This document shows, one piece after another, positions 1-4,365 of a DNA stretch of 7,584 nt. Made by a program: the position numbers and the translations under genes. Positions within the stretch are counted from its first letter, which is position 1. Each line of letters starts with the position of its first letter. The stretch is from an uncultured Collinsella sp. Lineage in GTDB: Bacteria > Actinomycetota > Coriobacteriia > Coriobacteriales > Coriobacteriaceae. The stretch is from NCBI GenBank assembly GCA_959596495.1, contig CAUFXK010000087.1:1-7584 (forward strand), in the 5' to 3' direction. Below the pieces are notes generated by a model. The model saw only the letters and a program-made list of their open reading frames with translations. It did not search any database and was not told the origin of the DNA.

Positions 1-124
1 CCTTGAGATTGCCGTCACAGCCGCCGGTAAACTCAACGCCCAGCACCTTGCTGCCGTCATCGGAAAGGTCAAGGTGAATATTGCGAGCACACACGCCCTG
101 AGGCTTGTAATCAAACGAAATCAT
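1..124 (-). CDS. TSCPD-domain (TIGR03905-like) small protein, 5' part
   Basis: Only the first 41 codons are inside the window; the gene leaves the left edge. The start is ATG at 124-122, preceded on the minus strand by GAGAGGGG, a good ribosome binding site. The peptide begins MISFDYKPQGVCARNIHLDL and continues into VEFTGGCDGNLK. A cysteine near residue 12 followed by the FTGGCxGNLK motif at about residues 32-41 matches the uncharacterised TSCPD family (TIGR03905 type). That family consists of small proteins of under 100 residues, common in anaerobic Clostridia and Coriobacteriia. The same domain occurs at the C-terminus of some ribonucleotide reductases, but no biochemical role is known to me for the stand-alone form. 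It lies downstream of purB in the same direction, 128 bases away, with a hairpin between them, so co-transcription with purB is possible but not shown. Confidence 0.8.
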   Translation of the reverse strand, partial: MISFDYKPQGVCARNIHLDLSDDGSKVLGVEFTGGCDGNLK

Positions 125-158
125 GCGATCCCCTCTCAGAATGTTATTCGAGACGACT

Positions 159-185
159 ATTATCCCCGTCTTTCCCTAAATGCAA
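159..185 (-). promoter_or_regulatory. Possible weak promoter of the TSCPD gene
   Basis: On the minus strand TTGCAT (185-180) is followed after 15 bases by GATAAT (164-159), about 35 bases before the ATG at 124. The spacing is shorter than the usual 17, so the call is weak. If real, it would let the TSCPD gene be transcribed separately from purB. Confidence 0.3.
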
Positions 186-188
186 CGA

Positions 189-226
189 GGCGCTTTGCCG
201 GCAACACACATTACCAGCAAAGCGCC
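189..226 (-). repeat. Strong hairpin between purB and the TSCPD gene
   Basis: GGCGCTTTGCCGG (189-201) and CCAGCAAAGCGCC (214-226) form a 13-bp stem with one mismatch and a 12-base loop. It starts 27 bases past the purB stop. Neither side is followed by a clean run of T in its transcript. On the minus strand the sequence after the stem is TCGTTGCATTT, so it is not a classical intrinsic terminator for purB. It may protect the 3' end of the purB mRNA, or act as a weak or factor-assisted terminator. Confidence 0.6.
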
Positions 227-252
227 CTAAAAAGCTAACGTTATGCCCGAAC

Positions 253-1599
253 CTACTCGAAGCTCAGCTGCTCCAGACGATCAAAGACCGTGTCGATACG
301 GGTGAGGAAGTCCCACGGATCAAAGATCTCGTCGAGCTTCTCCTGACTGACGGTGCAGCGCGGGTCGGCCTCGAGACGTTCCTTAAAGGTGGGGCCGGAG
401 ACACAATCCTGCACCTCGTGCCAGGTTGCCATGGCGTTCTCCTGCACAATGGCGTACGCGTCCTCGCGGGTGATGCCCGTGTCGACGAGGGCCAGCAGCA
501 CCTTGGAGGAGAAGATGAGGCCGCGGGTCTTATTGAGGTTGGCCATCATGCGGGCAGGGTACAGCTGCAGGCCGTCGATAACGCGGATGAGGCACTGGAA
601 CATGTGGTCGAGGGCGATGAAGCTGTCGGCCTGGGCGACACGCTCGGCGGAAGAGTGCGAAATGTCGCGCTCGTGCCACAGGGCGACGTTGTCGAAGGCG
701 ACCTGGGCGTTGGACTTCACGACGCGCGACAGACCGCAGACCTTCTCCATGGTGATGGGGTTGCGCTTGTGCGGCATGGCGGAGCTGCCCTTTTGGCCCT
801 TGCGGAAGGGCTCCTCGGCCTCGAGTGTATCGGTCTTCTGCAGGTTGCGGACCTCGGTCGCGATGCGCTCGCAGGTGGCCGCTGTAGTGGCAAGCACGCC
901 GGCAAGATAGGCGTGGTGATCGCGGCTGATGACCTGCGTGGACAGCGGGTCGTGAACCAGACCCAGGTGCTCACAGACGTACTCCTCGACGAACGGCTCG
1001 ATGGAGCTGTAGGTGCCGACGGCACCGGAGATGGCACCGAAGGCAACGTTCTTGCGAGCATCCTCAAGACGATCAAGGTCGCGCTTGAGTTCCCATGCCC
1101 AAGAGCCAAACTTCATGCCGAAGGTCATCGGCTCAGCATGGATGCCATGGGTGCGTCCGGCGCAGAGCGTATTGCGCTCCTCGAAGGCGCGGCGCTTGCA
1201 GATCACGCCGAGCTTCTTGACGTCCTCGATAATCAGGTCACAGGCCTGAGTAAGCTGATAGCACAGAGCCGTATCACCCAGGTCGGAGCTGGTCATACCA
1301 TAGTGAACCCAGCGGCTAGGCTTGGGCTCGCCCTCGGGAACGTCGGCGTCGATGTACTCCTTCATGTTGGTCAGGAAGGCGATGACGTCGTGGCGCGTGA
1401 CTTCCTCGATCTCATCGACCTTTGCCTTCTCAAAGTTGGCATGGTCGCGGATCCACTGGGCTTCGTCTTTAGAAATGCCGATCTTGCCGAGCTCCGCCTG
1501 GGCCTCACAGGCCAAGACCTCGATCTCCTGCCAAATGGCGTACTTGTTCTCGAGGGAGAAGATATGTCCCATCTCCGGGCGGGTATAGCGATCGATCAT
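253..1599 (-). CDS. purB: Adenylosuccinate lyase
   Basis: PurB is a cytosolic homotetrameric lyase that removes fumarate twice in purine synthesis: SAICAR to AICAR, and adenylosuccinate to AMP. The protein is 448 residues, a usual length for the family. The superfamily signature GSSAMPHKRNP is at residues 271-281 and carries the catalytic serine on the mobile loop. Other active-site elements are TRHDV (68-72), MTSSD (102-106), GRTHGIHAEP (148-157, with the His151 region expected to supply the general acid) and WHERDISHSS (308-317). I chose ATG at 1599-1597 because AAGGAG lies five bases upstream and the protein then begins MIDRYTRPEM, the normal start of this family. An in-frame ATG 22 codons further upstream (1665) would add a non-conserved leader and has no such site. 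The gene is intact, and its codon use looks typical of a housekeeping gene in GC-rich DNA. It ends TAG at 255-253. Confidence 0.97.
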   Translation of the reverse strand: MIDRYTRPEMGHIFSLENKYAIWQEIEVLACEAQAELGKIGISKDEAQWIRDHANFEKAKVDEIEEVTRHDVIAFLTNMKEYIDADVPEGEPKPSRWVHYGMTSSDLGDTALCYQLTQACDLIIEDVKKLGVICKRRAFEERNTLCAGRTHGIHAEPMTFGMKFGSWAWELKRDLDRLEDARKNVAFGAISGAVGTYSSIEPFVEEYVCEHLGLVHDPLSTQVISRDHHAYLAGVLATTAATCERIATEVRNLQKTDTLEAEEPFRKGQKGSSAMPHKRNPITMEKVCGLSRVVKSNAQVAFDNVALWHERDISHSSAERVAQADSFIALDHMFQCLIRVIDGLQLYPARMMANLNKTRGLIFSSKVLLALVDTGITREDAYAIVQENAMATWHEVQDCVSGPTFKERLEADPRCTVSQEKLDEIFDPWDFLTRIDTVFDRLEQLSFE

Positions 1600-1604
1600 A
1601 GCGG

Positions 1605-1611
1605 CTCCTTT
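1605..1611 (-). promoter_or_regulatory. Ribosome binding site that sets the purB start
   Basis: On the minus strand AAAGGAG lies five bases before the ATG at 1599. It is a near-perfect Shine-Dalgarno sequence and decides for this start over the upstream in-frame ATG at 1665. Confidence 0.85.
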
Positions 1612-1643
1612 TTGGTTATTGGCACGTTGGTCGTAACTCAACC

Positions 1644-1649
1644 ATTGTA
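1644..1649 (-). promoter_or_regulatory. Possible -10 box of the purB promoter
   Basis: TACAAT on the minus strand, about 45 bases before the purB ATG, resembles a -10 hexamer. No good -35 hexamer stands 16-18 bases upstream, so the call rests on the -10 alone. I saw no purine riboswitch or PurR-type box in the leader. Confidence 0.35.
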
Positions 1650-1696
1650 CCGTGCGCAGGTGCAAGTATGGGCAGCAGGCATTAACCTAATATTTT

Positions 1697-1722
1697 GGGA
1701 TTGGGATCGGAGTGGGCAAGGG
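1697..1722 (+). other. G-rich tract with four GGG runs
   Basis: GGG runs at 1697-1699, 1703-1705, 1714-1716 and 1720-1722 are separated by 3, 8 and 3 bases. The middle loop is one base longer than the usual limit for a G-quadruplex, so folding is only possible. The tract lies about 50 bases upstream of the likely purB start point, on the strand that is the template for purB. Confidence 0.35.
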
Positions 1723-1767
1723 AGGTGAACGGTGGGCACGACTATAGCGGGCAACGAAAGCCCCGCG

Positions 1768-1817
1768 AACTAATGTAATCCCATCCGTTGTATGTATGAT
1801 TACATGTGTAATTACAC
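1768..1817. promoter_or_regulatory. Upstream operator-like cluster of ATTACA/TGTAAT sites
   Basis: The cluster begins with AACTAATGTAAT (1768-1779), an exact copy of the left arm of the promoter-proximal inverted repeat. It is followed by ATTACA-TG-TGTAAT (1799-1812), whose core TACATGTGTA fits the TACAnnTGTA pattern bound by BlaI/MecI/CopY-type winged-helix repressors. GTGTAATTACAC (1806-1817), a 12-bp perfect palindrome, overlaps it. Its centre is about 150 bases from the operator at 1940-1975. No BlaI/CopY-type gene is in the window, so the binding protein is unknown. Confidence 0.55.
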
Positions 1818-1935
1818 TAGAGGAAGCTGTGCTGTTTGCCGTTTTCTCTGGCAGTTGCCTTCGCATTCAATAGCTAGCAAGAACGTTGAACGTATCGAAG
1901 CGTCGGGGCGTACAACCGACTTACGTCCTTATGCG

Positions 1936-1964
1936 CCGACAACTAATGTAATGAGAGCTATAAT
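1936..1964 (+). promoter_or_regulatory. Promoter of the AlbA_2 gene
   Basis: The -35 hexamer CCGACA (1936-1941) and a consensus -10 hexamer TATAAT (1959-1964) are separated by 17 bases. Transcription would start near 1971, giving a leader of roughly 33 bases to the ATG at 2004. The inverted repeat at 1940-1975 covers the end of the -35, the spacer, the -10 and the start point, which is the geometry of a repressible promoter. Confidence 0.7.
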
Positions 1965-1975
1965 TACATTAGTTG
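1940..1975. promoter_or_regulatory. Palindromic operator over the AlbA_2 promoter
   Basis: CAACTAATGTAAT (1940-1952) and ATTACATTAGTTG (1963-1975) are perfect 13-bp inverted arms separated by 10 bases. A third half-site, ATTACATTA (1984-1992), follows in the leader, 21 bases (two helical turns) from the right arm. A protein bound here would cover the promoter. The arms extend a TGTAAT/ATTACA core that is also repeated upstream at 1768-1817. Confidence 0.7.
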
Positions 1976-2003
1976 CTAATCGAATTACATTATATGGAGT
2001 GCC

Positions 2004-3677
2004 ATGATACGGAAAACAAGCGAGATGCCCTCCTTGCTTCTGCGCATCATTGCCGACGTCGAGACCGAGGTCGTCGAATACAAGGCAGCAAAGCAGAACT
2101 ATGATTTCGAGGACATTGGCAAGTATTTCTCCGCCCTCAGCAATGAGGCAAATTTGCGCAAGGCAGAGTGCGGATGGCTTTTCTTTGGCATTTCAAACGA
2201 CCGCCAAATAAAGGGGACCGCTTACCGTAAAGAATCCCAAACGCCAAGCGTCGGCCTGCGACGCCTAAAGCACGAGATCGCTCAATACACAAATAACGGC
2301 ATGACTTTCGAAGAGATTTACGAGTTTGAGGTTGATGGCAAGAGAGTCATTGCTTTCCAGATACCGGCTGGCAGCTTCGCAACGCCAACGACTTGGCACG
2401 GAATCCCCTGGTCACGTGAGAATGAATCCCTCGTAGAGATGCCCAAGTTCAAACTCGACGCCATCTACGGGCAGAGTCGACCCGACTGGTCGCGTCAGAT
2501 TGCCTACGAGGCAAACCTCGATGACCTTGATCCAGAGGCAGTTAGCTTTGCGTGCTCCAAATTCGTCGAAAAGTTCGGAGAAAGCCAGCCCGCCGTTCGC
2601 AGCCTCGATGAAGAATCCATCCTCAGCAAGATGGCGCTTGTAATCCACGGCCACGTGAGCAATGCGGCGCTCGTTCTTCTGGGCAAACCGGAATCGAGTG
2701 TCTTCCTGGGTGGTATCGAGCCGCGCATCACTTGGACGCTCTACGCGAGCGATGGCTCCACTATGGCCTATGAACACTTTGAGCCGCCCTTCATTCTGCA
2801 GGTCGATCGTATCCTGGGAAAGATAAGAAACGAAAAGTATCGCTTCTTCGACCGCGAAGAGACACTGTTCCCCACCGAAGCGCATCGCTACAGCCCAGAA
2901 GTTATTCGAGAACTCCTCCACAACGCTATTGCACATCAAGATTTCAGGATGTCGGGAAAGATCAACGTCCTCGAGTATGAGGATAAGCTTGTATTCAAGA
3001 ACGAGGGTACTTTTATCCCCGAGACGATAGAGAACGCGCTCGCGAGCGGCTACAAACCGCCCTACTACCGTAACCCCCTGCTTTCAAGCGCTATGAACAA
3101 AACAGGCATGATGGACCGCAACGCCATAGGCATTCGCAACGTCTTCGATATTCAGCGTAACCGCCTGCTACCAATGCCCACCTACGATCTATCTGAGATT
3201 GGGCGCGTTGCCGTAACGCTGTACGGTACGGTTCTCAACGAGGACTATTCTCGACTTCTCGCAAGCAATCGAAATCTTGATTTGGTGACAGTGCTGCTGT
3301 TGGACCTCGTTCAGAAGGGGTTGCCCGTCACAAAAGAACAGTCGCGCCTACTTCATGAACAGGGCCTAGTTAGAGGCCGTTACCCCAAACTGACGGTCTC
3401 AGCCGAGGTAGCAGCGGCCACCGGTGCCCACAGCGAGTATGTGCGAAACAAAGGCGTAGACAACAGCGTCTTCAAGGAACTGATCTTGGAACTCCTGCGC
3501 GTGCGCCCATGCTCGAGAGCAGAAATCATCGCGGGCCTGGATCATGCCTTGCCGGCACACCTTACGGCCAAGCAGAAAGGCGACCATGTAAGCTATCTGC
3601 TCCAAAGCCTACGGAAGGCGGGTCGCATTACCAACGCCGGAAGCACTTCGGCTGCCGAGTGGCACATAACCGAGTGA
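2004..3677 (+). CDS. AlbA_2 (Schlafen-type) / GHKL ATP-binding / winged-helix protein, COG2865-like
   Basis: This is a 557-residue cytosolic protein of the group annotated as putative DNA-binding or ATP-binding proteins with an AlbA_2 domain; its exact function is unknown. Residues about 18-150 fit AlbA_2: ETEVVEYKAAK (20-30), a helix ending SALSNEAN, then CGWLFFGISND (56-66) and later PWSREN (135-140). Residues about 290-410 resemble the HATPase_c_4 part: an N-box-like ELLHNAIAHQDF (303-314, Glu303 and Asn307), KNEGTF (332-337), YRNPLLSSAM (355-364) and AIGIRNVF (374-381), where relatives usually have NPG and GTGI. The glycine motifs are therefore degenerate and ATP binding is uncertain. Residues 425-470 and 488-550 look like winged-helix segments. 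ATG 2004 follows GGAG by four bases; a second in-frame ATG at 2025 lacks a comparable site. Base use is more AT-rich than in purB. The operator over its promoter suggests tight control, perhaps by the protein itself (inference). Confidence 0.85.
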   Translation: MIRKTSEMPSLLLRIIADVETEVVEYKAAKQNYDFEDIGKYFSALSNEANLRKAECGWLFFGISNDRQIKGTAYRKESQTPSVGLRRLKHEIAQYTNNGMTFEEIYEFEVDGKRVIAFQIPAGSFATPTTWHGIPWSRENESLVEMPKFKLDAIYGQSRPDWSRQIAYEANLDDLDPEAVSFACSKFVEKFGESQPAVRSLDEESILSKMALVIHGHVSNAALVLLGKPESSVFLGGIEPRITWTLYASDGSTMAYEHFEPPFILQVDRILGKIRNEKYRFFDREETLFPTEAHRYSPEVIRELLHNAIAHQDFRMSGKINVLEYEDKLVFKNEGTFIPETIENALASGYKPPYYRNPLLSSAMNKTGMMDRNAIGIRNVFDIQRNRLLPMPTYDLSEIGRVAVTLYGTVLNEDYSRLLASNRNLDLVTVLLLDLVQKGLPVTKEQSRLLHEQGLVRGRYPKLTVSAEVAAATGAHSEYVRNKGVDNSVFKELILELLRVRPCSRAEIIAGLDHALPAHLTAKQKGDHVSYLLQSLRKAGRITNAGSTSAAEWHITE

Positions 3678-3745
3678 TACGACTCGCGATTTCGATACTG
3701 CCAACCAAGCACATTCCAAGCCAAGTGCGCAACTAGCCCAGAATG

Positions 3746-3808
3746 TGCCTGACTGCCAGTCGTGATAGGACACATCCTTCGTCGCCTGGCATCGCACAGC
3801 GTCAGGCA
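3746..3808. repeat. 63-base imperfect inverted repeat with bulges
   Basis: TGCCTGAC (3746-3753) pairs with GTCAGGCA (3801-3808). Directly inside, TGCCA (3754-3758) pairs with TGGCA (3787-3791), leaving a nine-base bulge on one side only, and AGGA-CACA-TCCT (3767-3778) forms the tip. It starts 68 bases after the AlbA_2 stop. It has no T run and so is not a standard intrinsic terminator. It could be a structured 3' end, an RNA element or a recombination remnant. Confidence 0.5.
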
Positions 3809-3882
3809 ACAGCGCATATGGTTGATCCAACTGAAGTCGACACCCAATCGGGCATTGCGACCTCGCGAGACGGCAGTCTCAT

Positions 3883-3929
3883 ACAACAAAAATAGCTCCC
3901 TGCCACTCCATGCATGAGCGGCAGGGAGC
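3883..3929 (-). terminator. Intrinsic terminator, minus-strand orientation
   Basis: GCTCCCTGCC (3895-3904) and GGCAGGGAGC (3920-3929) form a perfect 10-bp stem, extended inward by CTC/GAG after one mismatch, with a CATGCAT loop. Read on the minus strand the stem is followed by TATTTTTGTTGT, a proper T-rich tail; on the plus strand no T run follows. It therefore stops leftward transcription, yet no intact minus-strand gene lies to its right in this window. Confidence 0.75.
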
Positions 3930-4069
3930 GCTCATGGCGGATCATTTCTCAAGTTCCACCTTCCTCAACCGTAAAAACGTCCAATGTCTTAGAGGCCGTT
4001 TTCACATTTGTTGGCTTCTTTTTCTTTAATTAAAAATCATCCTTTACCTGCTGATTCGCGATATTTCGC

Positions 4070-4098
4070 TTGTCTAAATCTAGGTATAGACCTATACT
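4070..4098 (+). promoter_or_regulatory. Promoter of the R-M operon
   Basis: TTGTCT (4070-4075) and TATACT (4093-4098) are separated by 17 bases and fit a sigma-70-type promoter. The start point would be near 4105, about 33 bases before the ATG at 4138. Confidence 0.65.
4084..4097. promoter_or_regulatory. Palindromic operator overlapping the -10 box
   Basis: GTATAGACCTATAC is a 14-base inverted repeat (6-bp arms, two-base centre) covering the spacer end and five of six -10 bases. Short palindromes at this place are typical operators of dimeric ribbon-helix-helix repressors, and the first gene of the operon encodes such a protein, so self-repression is a reasonable inference. Confidence 0.55.
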
Positions 4099-4137
4099 AA
4101 TTTCTATTATGGCTAAGCTATGTCCTTGGGAGGTGCC

Positions 4138-4365
4138 ATGCCGTCAGAAGCTCAGAAGCGAGCCGATCGTAAGTACAAGCACGACAAGACCCAGCAGTTC
4201 TGCCTGCGGTTCTATCCCGCCGAAGAGGAGATTTGGTCATTCCTCTCCGCGCAGGAGAACAAGCAGGGATTTCTTAAAGATTTGATTAGCCGCGAGATGG
4301 GCGCCGCATCGGGCGGCCCCGCACGCGTTGACACCAACACCAAAGTTGGAAGGACGGAATCGTAA
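4138..4365 (+). CDS. Small ribbon-helix-helix-like protein, probable operon regulator
   Basis: This 75-residue basic protein opens the restriction-modification operon. Residues 1-17 are rich in Lys and Arg. Residues 18-26 (TQQFCLRFY) fit the DNA-contacting beta strand, 28-39 the first helix, 40-43 the turn and 44-54 (FLKDLISREMG) the second helix of a MetJ/Arc-type fold; the rest is a polar tail. I chose ATG 4138 because GGGAGG (4128-4133) lies four bases upstream; the in-frame ATG at 4120 has no such site and sits only about 15 bases from the predicted transcription start. The stop overlaps the next start as TAATG, so the two genes are translationally coupled. Function as a repressor of the promoter at 4070-4098 is inferred from fold, position and the palindrome there. 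An antitoxin-like role is an alternative, but no toxin gene is next to it. Confidence 0.75.
   Translation: MPSEAQKRADRKYKHDKTQQFCLRFYPAEEEIWSFLSAQENKQGFLKDLISREMGAASGGPARVDTNTKVGRTES

Larger units (their letters stand above)
1600..2003. other. Divergent intergenic region between purB and the AlbA_2 gene
   Basis: This 404-base region separates two divergently transcribed genes. Its purB side (1600-1760) is GC-rich and contains a G-rich tract at 1697-1722. Its right side is AT-rich and holds two clusters of ATTACA/TGTAAT half-sites (1768-1817 and 1940-1992) around an otherwise featureless 120 bases. An open frame at 1792-2007 exists, but it has no ribosome binding site, resembles nothing I know, and runs through the palindromes, so I do not call it a gene. 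Confidence 0.7.
3678..4119. other. Gap without a convincing gene between the AlbA_2 gene and the R-M operon
   Basis: No coding frame here has both a ribosome binding site and recognisable content. The stretch holds a bulged inverted repeat (3746-3808), a small hairpin GAGAC-GGCA-GTCTC (3867-3880), a minus-strand terminator (3883-3929), a weak inverted repeat (3971-4005), a T-rich run (4015-4027) and finally the promoter and operator of the next operon (4070-4098). No T-tailed terminator was found for the AlbA_2 transcript on the plus strand. Confidence 0.7.

Noticed and set aside
418..1728. 436-codon open frame on the plus strand
   Set aside because: It lies entirely antisense to purB apart from its tail, and its Leu/Asp/Gly/Val-rich protein is the typical mirror image of a GC-rich gene. 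It has no ribosome binding site or known domain.
1792..2007. 71-codon plus-strand frame ending in the AlbA_2 start codon
   Set aside because: There is no ribosome binding site, it starts inside one operator cluster and runs through the promoter and the other, and the peptide is unrecognisable.
3746..3808. Integron attC site
   Set aside because: The outer arms lack the AAC/GTT core triplets that define attC sites, and no integrase or cassette array is present.
3593..3889. 98-codon minus-strand frame overlapping the end of the AlbA_2 gene
   Set aside because: It begins just after the minus-strand terminator, so it would not be reached by leftward transcription. The Arg/Cys/Trp-rich peptide looks random and half of it is antisense to a real gene.
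3370..4000. 12-mer TTAGAGGCCGTT present at 3370-3381 and 3989-4000
   Set aside because: One or two shared 12-mers are expected by chance in a window of this size; one copy is inside coding sequence and neither has supporting structure.
3971..4005. Inverted repeat with AAAAA before and TTTT after, a possible two-way terminator
   Set aside because: The GC core is only about four pairs interrupted by mismatches, with an 11-base loop; too weak to call.
4120..4137. Alternative upstream start of the ribbon-helix-helix gene
   Set aside because: The ATG at 4120 has no Shine-Dalgarno sequence and lies only about 15 bases from the predicted transcription start, whereas GGGAGG directly precedes the ATG at 4138.
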